Assembly (NCBI RefSeq): GCF_019977275.1
Contig: NZ_AP024650.1
Span: forward strand, 2,170,001 to 2,234,000
DNA length: 64,000 bases
Origin: Arthrobacter sp. StoSoilB19
GTDB lineage: Bacteria > Actinomycetota > Actinomycetes > Actinomycetales > Micrococcaceae
Direction: 5' to 3'
The translations under genes and the position numbers were made by a program. Below, in pieces: positions 32,775 through 42,266 of the stretch (positions are counted from its first letter, which is position 1; every line of letters starts with the position of its first letter). A model generated the notes under the pieces. It was not told where the DNA came from. It did no database searches and saw only the letters and a list, made by a program, of their open reading frames with translations.

Positions 32775-33839
32775 ATGAGCAGCGAAACTGCCGTCAACGA
32801 CGCCACCGGAGCAGCGCAAGCCGGTGCTGCCGCCAGCGGCTCGCAGCCGGTGGGAGCCGCCCGTCGCCGCGGCCCCTTCAGGGAAGGCGAGCGTGTCCAG
32901 CTCACCGACGAACGTGGCCGCATGAATACCATCACGCTTGAACGCGGTGGCGCCTTCCATACGCACCGGGGCTTCCTGAACCACGATGAGATCATCGGCA
33001 AGGTGGACGGCTCCGTTGTGGTGAACAACGTCGGCCAGCAGTACCAGACCCTGCGCCCGCTGCTGTCCGACTTCGTGCTGTCCATGCCGCGCGGCGCCGC
33101 CGTGGTCTATCCCAAGGACGCCGGCCAGATCGTGACCATGGCGGATATCTTCCCCGGGGCCCGCGTGGTGGAGGCCGGCGTCGGCTCCGGTGCCTTGTCC
33201 ATCTCCCTGCTCCGCGCCGTGGGGGACAACGGCTACCTGCACTCCTTCGAGCGGCGTGAAGAGTTTGCGGACATCGCCCGGGGAAACGTGGAGACCATCT
33301 TCGGCGGCCCGCATCCTGCATGGCAGATCTCGCTCGGCGACTTCCAGGAGGAAGTGGTCAAGGCTGAAGAGCCCGGCTCCGTGGACCGCGTGGTCCTGGA
33401 CATGCTGGCGCCCTGGGAATGCCTCGACGCCGTCGCCACCGTGCTTGCGCCCGGCGGCGTCTGGATCAACTACGTAGCCACGGTCACCCAGCTCTCCCGT
33501 ACGGCCGAGGCGATCCGCGCCGACGGCCGCTTCACTGAACCTGACGCCTGGGAATCGCTGGTCCGCGGCTGGCACCTTGAGGGTCTCGCGGTCCGGCCGG
33601 ACCACCGGATGGTGGCCCACACCGGGTTCCTGCTGGTCACCCGCCGGCTCGCCGACGGTGTGACGGGCATCTCGGTCAAGCGGCGGCCGTCCAAGACCGA
33701 ATTCAACGAAGAGGATGTCAATGCCTGGACTCCCGGTGCTGTTGGGGAGCGGGCGGTGTCAGACAAGAAGCTGCGGCGGGCAGCCCGGGACGCCATCGCC
33801 GGAACGAATGTGGTGGACACGCCCGAGGTTACGAACTAG
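32775..33839 (+). CDS. trmI: tRNA (adenine-N1)-methyltransferase TrmI
   Basis: About 354 aa from ATG 32775, preceded by AGGAGCGAGGA. The SAM-binding motif is VVEAGVGSGALSISLL, preceded by the family-typical LSMPRGAAVVYPKDAGQIV and followed by LDMLAPWECL (motif IV). TrmI methylates A58 (N1) in the T loop of tRNAs. The N-terminal 35 residues are a disordered Ala/Gly-rich extension. It is the usual gene upstream of arc in actinobacteria. Confidence 0.92.
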   Translation: MSSETAVNDATGAAQAGAAASGSQPVGAARRRGPFREGERVQLTDERGRMNTITLERGGAFHTHRGFLNHDEIIGKVDGSVVVNNVGQQYQTLRPLLSDFVLSMPRGAAVVYPKDAGQIVTMADIFPGARVVEAGVGSGALSISLLRAVGDNGYLHSFERREEFADIARGNVETIFGGPHPAWQISLGDFQEEVVKAEEPGSVDRVVLDMLAPWECLDAVATVLAPGGVWINYVATVTQLSRTAEAIRADGRFTEPDAWESLVRGWHLEGLAVRPDHRMVAHTGFLLVTRRLADGVTGISVKRRPSKTEFNEEDVNAWTPGAVGERAVSDKKLRRAARDAIAGTNVVDTPEVTN

Positions 33840-33921
33840 TCCACATTTCGGGAGTCTCCATCCCTACCCGGCATCTTGGGACTAATGTCTTAAGAGAAGC
33901 GCAGGAAGGGGCTGATACATC

Positions 33922-35673
33922 ATGGAGACACCAAACCAGGACTCCGGACGTACACCGGCAGAGCAGTCTGCCGCCAACGACCTCTCGGTTGCTGACCGCC
34001 AGGTCAACATACTTCGGGACAAGCTCAGGCACATCGACCGCCAGTTGGCAGCGGCAACGCAGAACAACACCAAGCTGGTCAGCATGCTTGAGACGGCCAA
34101 GGCGGAGATCCTCCGGCTGAAAAACGCCCTTGACCAGGAAGGACAGCCGCCGTACAGCTTCGGCACCATCCTCCAGATCAACCCAAAGCGGCAGCCTTCC
34201 CCCGGCAACAGCGGACAGGCCGCCACGGAGGAATCGGTGGACATCTTCAACGCCGGCCGGAAGATGCGGGTGGGCATCAGCCCCCTGGTAAACATCAACC
34301 AGCTGGCGGTAGGCCAGGAGGTGCTGCTCAACGAAGCCCTCCTGATCGTTGCAGGGCTCGGCTATGAGCGCGCCGGCGAGCTGGCCACCCTGAAGGAGAT
34401 GCTGGGACGGGACCGGGCCCTGGTGGTGGGCCGGGCCGATGAAGAACGCGTGGTCCGGCTCTCCGGCGCGCTGCAGGCCGAGAAGCTCAGGGTGGGCGAC
34501 GCCCTCTCCGTGGATTCGCGGACCGGCTACGCACTCGAGAAGGTGCCGCGCTCCGAGGTGGAGAACCTGGTCCTGGAAGAAGTTCCGGACATCACCTACG
34601 AGGACATCGGCGGCCTTGGCCCCCAGATCGAGCAGATCAGGGACGCGGTGGAACTGCCATTCCTGCACCCCGACCTCTACCGGGAGCACGGCCTGAAGGC
34701 GCCCAAGGGCATCCTGCTGTACGGGCCTCCGGGCTGCGGCAAGACCCTCATCGCCAAGGCTGTCGCCAACTCCCTCGCTGCCCGCGCCGCCGAGCGGTCC
34801 GGGAACGTGGACCTGAAGAGCTACTTCCTGAACATCAAGGGCCCTGAACTCCTCGACAAGTACGTGGGCGAAACGGAGCGGCACATCCGGCTGATCTTCT
34901 CCCGCGCCCGGGAAAAGGCATCGGACGGCAGCCCCGTAGTGGTCTTCTTCGACGAAATGGATTCCTTGTTCCGCACCCGTGGCACCGGAATCTCGTCCGA
35001 CGTCGAAACCACCATCGTGCCCCAGCTCCTCAGCGAGATCGACGGCGTGGAACGCCTCGACAACGTCATCGTCATCGGCGCATCCAACCGTGAGGACATG
35101 ATCGACCCCGCCATCCTCCGGCCCGGCCGGCTGGACGTCAAAGTCAAGATCCAGCGTCCCGATGCCGAAGCCGCCGCGGACATCTTCAACAAATACATCA
35201 CGCCGGACCTGCCGTTCCACGAATCGGACCTCGCAGAGCACAACGGCGACGTCCAGGCCACGGTTGACGCCATGGTCCAGCGCACGGTCGAAGCCATGTA
35301 CTCCACTGACAAGTCCAACGAGTTCCTGGAGGTCACCTATGCCAACGGTGACACCGAGATGCTCTACTTCAAGGATTTCAACTCGGGCGCCGTGGTGCAG
35401 AACGTGGTGGACCGGGCCAAGAAGTACGCCATCAAGGACCTGCTGACCACGCACCAGAAGGGCCTCCGGATCGAGCACCTGCTGCGCGCTGTGGTGGACG
35501 AGTTCCGCGAACACGAGGACATGCCCAACACCACCAACCCCGACGACTGGGCACGTATCTCCGGCAAGAAGGGCGAACGGATCACCTACATCCGCACCAT
35601 CGTCCAGGGCAAGGCCGGCCAGGAGCCGGGCAAGTCCATCGAGACGATGCCGACCACGGGACAGTATCTATGA
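33922..35673 (+). CDS. arc: Proteasome-associated AAA ATPase ARC (Mpa)
   Basis: 583 aa. N-terminal coiled coil (about residues 25-72) that binds Pup, an OB-type interdomain, then one AAA module with Walker A GPPGCGKT (268-275) and Walker [12 protein letters not shown]. The C-terminus ends in GQYL, the motif that docks into the alpha ring of the 20S proteasome. It forms hexamers that unfold pupylated proteins with ATP and feed them into PrcAB. The stop overlaps dop by ATGA. A TAATGT at 33883-33888 may be its -10 box. The start has GGAAGGGG at good spacing. Confidence 0.97.
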   Translation: METPNQDSGRTPAEQSAANDLSVADRQVNILRDKLRHIDRQLAAATQNNTKLVSMLETAKAEILRLKNALDQEGQPPYSFGTILQINPKRQPSPGNSGQAATEESVDIFNAGRKMRVGISPLVNINQLAVGQEVLLNEALLIVAGLGYERAGELATLKEMLGRDRALVVGRADEERVVRLSGALQAEKLRVGDALSVDSRTGYALEKVPRSEVENLVLEEVPDITYEDIGGLGPQIEQIRDAVELPFLHPDLYREHGLKAPKGILLYGPPGCGKTLIAKAVANSLAARAAERSGNVDLKSYFLNIKGPELLDKYVGETERHIRLIFSRAREKASDGSPVVVFFDEMDSLFRTRGTGISSDVETTIVPQLLSEIDGVERLDNVIVIGASNREDMIDPAILRPGRLDVKVKIQRPDAEAAADIFNKYITPDLPFHESDLAEHNGDVQATVDAMVQRTVEAMYSTDKSNEFLEVTYANGDTEMLYFKDFNSGAVVQNVVDRAKKYAIKDLLTTHQKGLRIEHLLRAVVDEFREHEDMPNTTNPDDWARISGKKGERITYIRTIVQGKAGQEPGKSIETMPTTGQYL

Positions 35674-37343
35674 CGGGTGCAAAGGGACCCGCTGCCGGGG
35701 AAGCGCTCCCCGTCGGCGGGGCCATGCGGGTCATGGGGGCGGAAACCGAATACGGCATCCACGCCCCCTCCGCACCCTCGGCCAACGCCACCATGATGAG
35801 CGCGCGGGTGGTGCAGGCCTATGCCCAGGTCACCAGGCAGCGGGCGGCCGGCGGGGCCGAGACCCGCTGGGACTATACCGACGAAGAGCCGCTGCACGAT
35901 GCCCGGGGTTGGACCGTGGACCGGGGAGCTGCACACCCCACCCAGCTGACCGACCAGCCACCGGTGCTTGACGCGGAGGCGGTGGCCCTGGCCTACGGGC
36001 GCGAGGAACTCGAACTGGACGGCCAGGACGAGTCGGGGACGCTGCTCATGAACATGGTCCTGGGCAATGGCGCCCGGCTGTACGTTGACCACGCCCATCC
36101 GGAGTATTCAAGCCCCGAGGTCACCAACCCACGGGACGCTGTGGCCTGGGACGCTGCCGGCGACCTTGTGGGGCTGGCGGCCGTGCGCCGGCTGGCGGCG
36201 GACCCGGCGCTCCCGCCGGTCAACCTTTACAAGAACAACACGGACAACAAGTCCGTGTCCTACGGTTCGCACGAGAACTACCTCATGCCCCGTTCCGTCC
36301 CTTTTGGCGACATTGTCCGCGGGCTCACGCCATTCTTCATCAGCCGGCAGGTGGTCTGCGGGGCCGGGCGGCTCGGGATAGGACAGGACAGTTCAACCCC
36401 GGGCTTCCAGGTCAGCCAGCGGGCCGACTTCTTCGAAGCCGAGGTCGGCCTGGAAACCACCATCCGCCGGCCCATCATCAACACCCGCGACGAGCCCCAT
36501 TCCACCGCCGACAAGTACCGGCGCCTGCACGTCATCATCGGTGACGCCAATCTCAGCCAGGTGTCCAACTACCTGAAGTTCGGCACCACGGCCATGGTCC
36601 TGAGCCTCATTGAGGCAGGGCTCGCCCCCAAAATCGAAGTCTACGAGCCGGTGGCAGCGCTCAAAACGGTGAGTCACGATACCTCGCTGACAGCAAAGCT
36701 GCGCCTGTTGGACGGACGGCGGGTCACGGCGCTGGACCTTCAGTGGATGTACCACGAAGCCGCAGCCAAACTCGCCCAGGACACCGGCGTCGGTGACGCC
36801 GTGGACGGTGACGGGCACACACACGAGGTCCTGGAACGGTGGGCTGCCGTTCTCACCCAACTGGACAGTGACAGGGCCGCGGCTGCCAGTTCCGTGGAGT
36901 GGCTGGCGAAACTTACCCTGCTTGATGGGTACCGCCAGCGTGATGGACTGGAGTGGAGCGATGCCCGGCTTGGCCTGGTGGATCTCCAGTGGTCCGATAT
37001 CAGGCCGGAGAAAGGCCTCTACTACCGCCTGTTGTCCAGGAACCGGATGCAGCGCGTGGTGGACGATGCTGCCATCTCCGCCGCCGTGGCCGAGCCCCCC
37101 GCCGACACCCGGGCCTTCTTCCGCGGAAAGTGCATCAGCAGCTTCGGCAAGGATGTGGTGGGGGCAAGCTGGGACTCGGTCATCTTCGACGTGCCCGGTT
37201 ACGGACGGCTTCAGCGGGTGCCTACCAGGGAACCACTGAGGGGAACCAAAGCCCTGACCGGAGCGTTGTTTGAGCGCTACCGGGAAGCGGGACCGTTCCT
37301 CGGCGAACTGCTGGGACACAACAGTACTCCGCCTGCGGCGTAA
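35670..37343 (+). CDS. dop: Pup deamidase/depupylase
   Basis: 557 aa, a glutamine-synthetase-like carboxylate-amine ligase fold homologous to PafA. The [10 protein letters not shown] start region holds the first ATP/metal-binding Glu residues; [11 protein letters not shown] and the [12 protein letters not shown] loop are shared with PafA. Dop deamidates the C-terminal Gln of Pup to Glu and also removes Pup from proteins. ATG 35670 overlaps the arc stop; ATG 35724 or 35733, close to the conserved [11 protein letters not shown], is an alternative start. Pup follows about 85 nt later and here ends in Gln, so Dop is required. Confidence 0.95.
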   Translation: MTGAKGPAAGEALPVGGAMRVMGAETEYGIHAPSAPSANATMMSARVVQAYAQVTRQRAAGGAETRWDYTDEEPLHDARGWTVDRGAAHPTQLTDQPPVLDAEAVALAYGREELELDGQDESGTLLMNMVLGNGARLYVDHAHPEYSSPEVTNPRDAVAWDAAGDLVGLAAVRRLAADPALPPVNLYKNNTDNKSVSYGSHENYLMPRSVPFGDIVRGLTPFFISRQVVCGAGRLGIGQDSSTPGFQVSQRADFFEAEVGLETTIRRPIINTRDEPHSTADKYRRLHVIIGDANLSQVSNYLKFGTTAMVLSLIEAGLAPKIEVYEPVAALKTVSHDTSLTAKLRLLDGRRVTALDLQWMYHEAAAKLAQDTGVGDAVDGDGHTHEVLERWAAVLTQLDSDRAAAASSVEWLAKLTLLDGYRQRDGLEWSDARLGLVDLQWSDIRPEKGLYYRLLSRNRMQRVVDDAAISAAVAEPPADTRAFFRGKCISSFGKDVVGASWDSVIFDVPGYGRLQRVPTREPLRGTKALTGALFERYREAGPFLGELLGHNSTPPAA

Positions 37344-37427
37344 ACCGCGCCGGAACGCCCGTCCCGTGGCAGGATGGGCATATCGGAGGATCCGCCGGAT
37401 CCACCGGAGGAAAAAGGAGGGAATCCA

Positions 37428-37631
37428 ATGGCAGGCCAGGAGCAGCAGCAGCCGCAGTCACGCGACAGCCAGGTCGAAGACGACATCCCCGAGGCACCCC
37501 CGGCACCGCCCGAGGCGCAGGCTTCGGCGTCGACCGAAGGCGTGGACGACCTGCTCGACGAAATCGACGGCGTCCTGGAATCCAACGCCGAAGAGTTCGT
37601 CCGGGCATTCGTGCAAAAGGGCGGCCAGTAA
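37428..37631 (+). CDS. pup: Prokaryotic ubiquitin-like protein Pup
   Basis: 67 aa from ATG 37428, preceded by a strong AAAAAGGAGGG ribosome site. Intrinsically disordered, acidic N-terminal half; helix-prone region DDLLDEIDGVLESNAEEFVRAFVQ that contacts ARC; C-terminal GGQ (65-67). The final Gln must be deamidated by Dop to Glu before PafA can couple it to lysines. The open frame reaches upstream to 37374, but the shorter start has the ribosome site and family length (about 64-70). Confidence 0.97.
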   Translation: MAGQEQQQPQSRDSQVEDDIPEAPPAPPEAQASASTEGVDDLLDEIDGVLESNAEEFVRAFVQKGGQ

Positions 37632-37711
37632 CCCGGACCCGGAAGGTGGCGGAAGCCGCGGACGGCCGGAATCTGTACCGACGTTGAAGTACCACGTTCA
37701 AGGAGTGATGA

Positions 37712-38533
37712 GTGCAGGAATCAACCGCCAACCAGGTAGCCGCCAACGCCACCTCGTCCTTTACGGAGCACCTGCAACGGGACCGGCCCGAGCTACTGCC
37801 CTTTAGCCGGTCCCTCCAGGGCGGCGTGTCCGGGGCTGCGCCGTTGCAGGTTCCGCACGCCACCACGATCGTGGCCATGAGTTACGGCGGCGGTGTCCTG
37901 ATGGCGGGCGACCGGCGCGCCACCATGGGAAACATCATTGCCAGCAGGCACATCGAGAAGGTCTTCCCGGCAGACCACTTCTCTGTCCTTGGCATAGCCG
38001 GCACAGCCGGAATAGCGATTGACCTGACGCGGCTCTTCCAGGTTGAACTTGAGCACTACGAAAAGATTGAAGGAACCCAGCTCAGCCTCGAAGGCAAGGC
38101 GAACCGGTTGGGGGCCATGATCCGGGGCAACCTTCCCATGGCCCTGCAGGGCCTTGCCGTGGTGCCCCTGTTTGCAGGGTTCGACACCAGCGCCGGTGTC
38201 GGACGGCTGTTTTCCTATGACGTCACCGGGGGCAGGTACGAGGAACACGAACACCATACCGTGGGTTCCGGTTCCGTCTTCGCCCGCGGAGCCCTGAAGA
38301 AACTCTGGCGGCCCAACCTCACCCCGGCTGAGGCGCTGTCCGTCGCCGTGGAGTCCCTGTACGACGCCGCCGACGACGATTCCGCCACGGGCGGCCCGGA
38401 TACCGTCCGGCAGTTGTGGCCCGTGGTTTATACAGTGGACAGGACGGGAGCCCGCCGGGTGCCCGAGGCCGAACTCGCGGCTGCTTCGCGCAGCGTGATC
38501 GAAGCGCGCACCATCGCCGGACGGGAGGCCTGA
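37712..38533 (+). CDS. prcB: 20S proteasome beta subunit
   Basis: 273 aa. The first 50 residues are the propeptide; autocatalytic cleavage exposes Thr51, the N-terminal nucleophile, in [26 protein letters not shown] residues of the Ntn-hydrolase active site follow (AGDRR, with K in the KVFPAD stretch). The GTG start has AAGGAG upstream. An overlapping ATG in another frame is not used. It forms heptameric inner rings of the proteasome with PrcA, whose gene begins 2 nt after the stop. Confidence 0.97.
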   Translation: MQESTANQVAANATSSFTEHLQRDRPELLPFSRSLQGGVSGAAPLQVPHATTIVAMSYGGGVLMAGDRRATMGNIIASRHIEKVFPADHFSVLGIAGTAGIAIDLTRLFQVELEHYEKIEGTQLSLEGKANRLGAMIRGNLPMALQGLAVVPLFAGFDTSAGVGRLFSYDVTGGRYEEHEHHTVGSGSVFARGALKKLWRPNLTPAEALSVAVESLYDAADDDSATGGPDTVRQLWPVVYTVDRTGARRVPEAELAAASRSVIEARTIAGREA

Positions 38534-38534
38534 G

Positions 38535-39245
38535 ATGACCCAGCAGTTTTATGTCTCGCCCGAACAGCTGATGAAGGACCGCGCGGATTTCGCGCGGAAG
38601 GGCATCGCCCGCGGCCGGTCGGTGGTTGTCATCAGCTGCGCGGACGGCATCGCACTCGTCGCCGAGAACCCATCGCCGTCCCTGCACAAGATCGGTGAAA
38701 TCTACGACAAGATCGCGTTCGCCGCCGTGGGCAAGTACAACGAATTCGAAAGCCTGCGCCAGGCCGGCGTCCGCTATGCCGACGTCCGCGGGTACTCGTA
38801 TGACCGCGAGGACGTCACCGCCCGCGGCCTGGCGAGCGTATACGCCCAAAGCCTGGGTGCCGTCTTCACCGCAGAGCAAAAGCCGTTTGAAGTGGAACTG
38901 GCAGTAGCCGAAGTGGGCTCCACGCAGGCCGAAGACCACCTGTACCGGCTGACCTTCGACGGTTCCATCGCCGATGAGCACAGCTTTGTGGTCATGGGCG
39001 GCCAGGCAGACAAGGTGTCGTCAACCATCGAGGCAGGATGGCAGGCGTCCCTGGGCTTCGCCGACGCTGTCCGGCTGGCTTTGAAGGGTCTCACGCCTGC
39101 CCAGGAGGGTGACCAGCCGGCAGCACCGCTGCCGCCCGGCGCCCTCGAGGTGGCAGTTCTGGACAGGCTTTCCGAAAGCTCCCGCGGCTCCCGGCGTGCT
39201 TTCCGCAGGCTGAACGACGCGGACATCACAGCACTGCTGGCCTAG
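38535..39245 (+). CDS. prcA: 20S proteasome alpha subunit
   Basis: 236 aa. The conserved N-terminal alpha-type region (MTQQFYVSPEQLMKDRADFARKGIARGRSVVV) forms the gate; there is no catalytic N-terminal Thr. It makes the outer heptameric rings where ARC docks through its GQYL tail. Immediately after prcB (one nucleotide between), so the subunits are made in equal amounts. The pafA gene follows 9 nt later with AGGAGG. Confidence 0.97.
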   Translation: MTQQFYVSPEQLMKDRADFARKGIARGRSVVVISCADGIALVAENPSPSLHKIGEIYDKIAFAAVGKYNEFESLRQAGVRYADVRGYSYDREDVTARGLASVYAQSLGAVFTAEQKPFEVELAVAEVGSTQAEDHLYRLTFDGSIADEHSFVVMGGQADKVSSTIEAGWQASLGFADAVRLALKGLTPAQEGDQPAAPLPPGALEVAVLDRLSESSRGSRRAFRRLNDADITALLA

Positions 39246-39254
39246 GAGGACGAC

Positions 39255-40619
39255 ATGGACAAGAGAATCTTCGGCATCGAAACCGAGTTCGGGATCTCTT
39301 ACTCGAGCCCCGACTCGAGGCCGCTGGCCCCGGAAGAGGTGGCCCGGTACCTCTTCCGAAAGGTGGTCAGCTGGGGGCGCTCGTCCAACGTGTTCCTCAC
39401 CAACGGTTCGCGGCTGTACCTCGACGTAGGATCCCACCCGGAATACGCCACCGCCGAATGCGACGACCTCGCCCAGCTGATCGCCCATGACCGTGCGGGT
39501 GAGCTCATCCTGGATGACCTGGTTGATGAGGCCCAGGCCCGGCTGGCGGCCGAGGGCTTCAACGGCACCGTATACCTTTTCAAGAACAACACCGACTCTG
39601 CGGGCAACTCGTACGGCAGCCACGAGAACTACCTCATTCCCCGCCGTGGGGAATTCTCCCGCCTGGCCGAAATCCTGATCCCGTTCCTGGTCACCCGCCA
39701 GCTCATCGCCGGCGCCGGAAAGATCCTGAAGACGCCGCATGGCGCCACCTATGCGTTCTCCCAGCGGGCCGACCACATCTGGGAGGGAGTGTCCTCAGCC
39801 ACCACACGGTCGCGGCCCATCATCAACACCCGTGACGAGCCGCACGCGGACGCGGAGTTTTATCGGCGGCTGCACGTCATTGTGGGCGACTCGAACATGT
39901 CAGAGGCGACCGCCCTGATGAAAGTCGGAACCGTTGACCTGGTCCTTCGGATGATCGAAGCGGGCGTGATCATGCGCGACATGCGGATGGAAAACCCCAT
40001 CCGCAGCATCCGCGAGATCTCCCACGACCTCAGTGGCCGGGCATTGGTCCGCCTGGCCAATGGACGCCAGCTCACCGCCCTTGAAATCCAGCAGGAATAC
40101 CTCACCAAGGTCACGGCCTTCGTCAATGAACACGGCGCCCACAACCCGCATGTACCGCTGATCCTGGATCTGTGGGAGCGGACGCTGCATGCCATTGAAT
40201 CCGGTGACACCAAGGGCATTGACACCGAAATCGACTGGGCCATCAAGAAGAAGCTGATGGATAACTACCGCGAACGCCACGGCCTTGGCCTGGACGCGCC
40301 CCGCATTGCCCAGCTTGATCTGACGTACCACGACATTTCCCGCAGCCGGGGACTTTACTACCTGCTGCAATCCCGTGGAGCGGTCCGCCGCATCGTGGAC
40401 GACACTGTCATCAAGGGGGCGGTGGACGCGCCGCCGCAAACCACCAGGGCCAAGCTGCGCGGCGACTTTGTCCGCCGCGCGCAGGAGTTGGGACGCGACT
40501 ACACGGTGGACTGGGTGCACCTGAAACTGAACGACCGCGCCCACCAGACGATCTTGTGCAAGGATCCGTTCCGCAGCGTCGATGAGCGCGTCGATGCGCT
40601 TCTGGACTCTATGGGCTGA
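39255..40619 (+). CDS. pafA: Pup-protein ligase
   Basis: 454 aa, paralogue of Dop. The start [21 protein letters not shown] contains the ATP/Mg-binding Glu residues; [28 protein letters not shown] is the conserved loop. It phosphorylates the C-terminal Glu of Pup and couples it to substrate Lys by an isopeptide bond. It follows prcA directly in the same transcript. It ends the main proteasome operon; a lipoprotein gene follows about 70 nt downstream with a TATTCT box (40637-40642) between. Confidence 0.97.
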   Translation: MDKRIFGIETEFGISYSSPDSRPLAPEEVARYLFRKVVSWGRSSNVFLTNGSRLYLDVGSHPEYATAECDDLAQLIAHDRAGELILDDLVDEAQARLAAEGFNGTVYLFKNNTDSAGNSYGSHENYLIPRRGEFSRLAEILIPFLVTRQLIAGAGKILKTPHGATYAFSQRADHIWEGVSSATTRSRPIINTRDEPHADAEFYRRLHVIVGDSNMSEATALMKVGTVDLVLRMIEAGVIMRDMRMENPIRSIREISHDLSGRALVRLANGRQLTALEIQQEYLTKVTAFVNEHGAHNPHVPLILDLWERTLHAIESGDTKGIDTEIDWAIKKKLMDNYRERHGLGLDAPRIAQLDLTYHDISRSRGLYYLLQSRGAVRRIVDDTVIKGAVDAPPQTTRAKLRGDFVRRAQELGRDYTVDWVHLKLNDRAHQTILCKDPFRSVDERVDALLDSMG

Positions 40620-40689
40620 CGTCCAGCTTCAGGGTCTATTCTGGATAAGGTCCTTTTAACGGGACCTCTTCACGGCATGCTCCGCCGCC

Positions 40690-41703
40690 ATGCGGAGTGT
40701 CGTATCCACCCTGCCCCGACGAAAGTTTTCCTACGTGCGCCGACTACTAGCAATCCTCCTTCCCGGCCTGCTGCTCCTGACCGCCTGCGGAGGCACCGCC
40801 TCCCAGCCAGAGCCCAGCAGCCAGTCCGCCGGGGAGACTGCAAAGTTCGACTCCCTCAAGCTGACCGACAACGGGGACAAGAAGGCCCCTGGCGTGGACT
40901 TTGACAAGCCACTGGCCGTGACCCAGCCAACCATCAAAGTGGTTTCCGAGGGCAAGGGCGACGCCGTAAAGGCCAACCAGGTTGCCAAGATTTCCATCCT
41001 CGCCCTGAACGGCACGGACGGCTCCCAGCTCGAGGATACGTTCCCCAACGAGCCGGAAAGCCTGGAGCTGAATGACGAGCTCAAGACCAGCAGCGCAGTC
41101 ATCTACAACGCTTTCGTGGGCGCCAAGGTTGGATCCAGCCTTGCACTGGCCGTTCCCGGCCAGCAGAGCGCGGCATCGGCCAGCCCCAGCCCTTCCGACG
41201 GCGCCAGCCCCAGCCCGAGTCCGGAAGCCGGGCCCACCCAGCTGCTGATCATCAAGGTGCTCTCCGCATCCGATCCCACCCCGGTCCTGGACAAGCCCCA
41301 GGGCGAAACCGTGACGCCGCCGGCCGGGCTGCCTACCGTTACTGAAAAAGACGGCGTCCCCGAAATCAACGTTGCCGGTGCGGCTGCCCCCACATCCCTC
41401 GTGTCCCAGGACCTGATCAAGGGCTCCGGCGCCACCGTCAAGGAGTCCGACACGCTGACCGTGAATTACGTCGGCGTCAACCTGGCAGACGGCACCAAGT
41501 TCGATTCCAGCTTCGACCGCGGCCAGCCGGCCACCTTCCCGCTGACCGGGGTCATCAAGGGCTGGACCCAGGGCCTCGCCGGCAAGACCGTTGGGTCCCG
41601 CGTCCTGCTGGTCATCCCCAAGGACCTGGCCTACGGCGACGCCGGCCAGGGGCAGGCAAAGGGCGACCTGGTCTTCGTAGTGGACATCCTCGGGGTCAAG
41701 TAG
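40690..41703 (+). CDS. FKBP-type peptidyl-prolyl isomerase lipoprotein
   Basis: 337 aa from ATG 40690; GTG 40735 is a shorter alternative that leaves a tighter signal peptide. A lipobox LLTAC (Cys33) follows a hydrophobic segment, so the mature protein is attached to the outer face of the membrane. A Ser/Pro-rich, SPSP-type linker splits the chain. The C-terminal part (about 245-337) is an FKBP domain with TVNYVGVNLADGTKFDSSF and the GLAGKTVGSRVLLVIPKDLAYGD stretch. A second, weaker FKBP-like half precedes the linker. It helps fold exported proteins. Confidence 0.88.
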   Translation: MRSVVSTLPRRKFSYVRRLLAILLPGLLLLTACGGTASQPEPSSQSAGETAKFDSLKLTDNGDKKAPGVDFDKPLAVTQPTIKVVSEGKGDAVKANQVAKISILALNGTDGSQLEDTFPNEPESLELNDELKTSSAVIYNAFVGAKVGSSLALAVPGQQSAASASPSPSDGASPSPSPEAGPTQLLIIKVLSASDPTPVLDKPQGETVTPPAGLPTVTEKDGVPEINVAGAAAPTSLVSQDLIKGSGATVKESDTLTVNYVGVNLADGTKFDSSFDRGQPATFPLTGVIKGWTQGLAGKTVGSRVLLVIPKDLAYGDAGQGQAKGDLVFVVDILGVK

Positions 41704-41767
41704 CAAGACTTACATGGACGCCGCGTCCCTCGCGGCACCCCATCAGCATTTACGCATAGGAGCAAGC

Positions 41768-42163
41768 ATGTCATTTGGACAGCGGGAATTTGACCGCCAG
41801 AAGCCCGAAATCGATTTTCCGGAGGGCGACGTCCCCACGGAACTCGTCATCACAGACCTGATCGAGGGTGACGGCCGGGAAGCCAAGGCAGGGGACACCG
41901 TCTCCACCCACTACGTCGGCGTTGCCTGGTCCACCGGCGAGGAATTCGACGCCTCCTGGGGCCGCGGTGCACCCCTGGACTTCCGCGTCGGCGTCGGCCA
42001 GGTCATTCAGGGCTGGGACCAGGGCCTGCTGGGCATGAAGGTCGGTGGCCGCCGCCGCCTGGAGATCCCCTCCGAGCTGGCCTATGGCTCGCGCGGTGCC
42101 GGTGGCGCGATTGCTCCCAACGAGGCACTGATCTTCGTCGTGGACCTCGTGGCAGTGCGCTGA
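41768..42163 (+). CDS. Cytoplasmic FKBP-type peptidyl-prolyl isomerase
   Basis: About 131 aa from ATG 41768 (AGGAGC 7 nt upstream), a single FKBP domain: DTVSTHYVGVAWSTGEEFDASWGRG, VIQGWDQGLLGMKVGGRRRLEIPSELAYG and the closing LIFVVDLVAVR. It lacks a signal peptide, in contrast to the lipoprotein just upstream. The pair is a frequent insertion between pafA and pafBC in actinobacteria. It ends at a 19-bp terminator hairpin. Confidence 0.93.
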   Translation: MSFGQREFDRQKPEIDFPEGDVPTELVITDLIEGDGREAKAGDTVSTHYVGVAWSTGEEFDASWGRGAPLDFRVGVGQVIQGWDQGLLGMKVGGRRRLEIPSELAYGSRGAGGAIAPNEALIFVVDLVAVR

Positions 42164-42185
42164 CCCAGGCGCCAACACAGCCGGG

Positions 42186-42228
42186 AGCGCGGCAGTACTG
42201 GAGGAAGTTCCTCCGGTACTGCCGCGCT
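42186..42228 (+). terminator. Strong terminator after the FKBP gene
   Basis: A 13-bp perfect outer stem (AGCGCGGCAGTAC / GTACTGCCGCGCT), one T-G pair and a 5-bp inner stem (GGAGG/CCTCC) around an AAGTT loop, followed by TTTCTGCTTT. Confidence 0.9.
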
Positions 42229-42253
42229 TTCTGCTTTCATCGGGGGAGTTTAG

Positions 42254-42259
42254 TAACGT
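42254..42259 (+). promoter_or_regulatory. -10 element (TAACGT) of pafBC
   Basis: TAACGT ends 7 nt before the GTG at 42267, just after the upstream terminator. This predicts an own, leaderless promoter for pafBC. Confidence 0.5.
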
Positions 42260-42266
42260 AACGAGC

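Noticed and set aside
31161..33620. 819-codon minus-strand open frame
   Set aside because: It lies opposite the HAD, S2P and trmI genes, which have clear motifs. Long antisense frames are expected in high-GC DNA, and its translation has no recognisable domain.
33829..35514. 561-codon minus-strand open frame opposite arc
   Set aside because: arc is certain from its AAA motifs and GQYL tail; the antisense product shows no domain.
37707..37806. ATG in another frame at the prcB start
   Set aside because: It overlaps the real propeptide and leads to a short unrelated frame.
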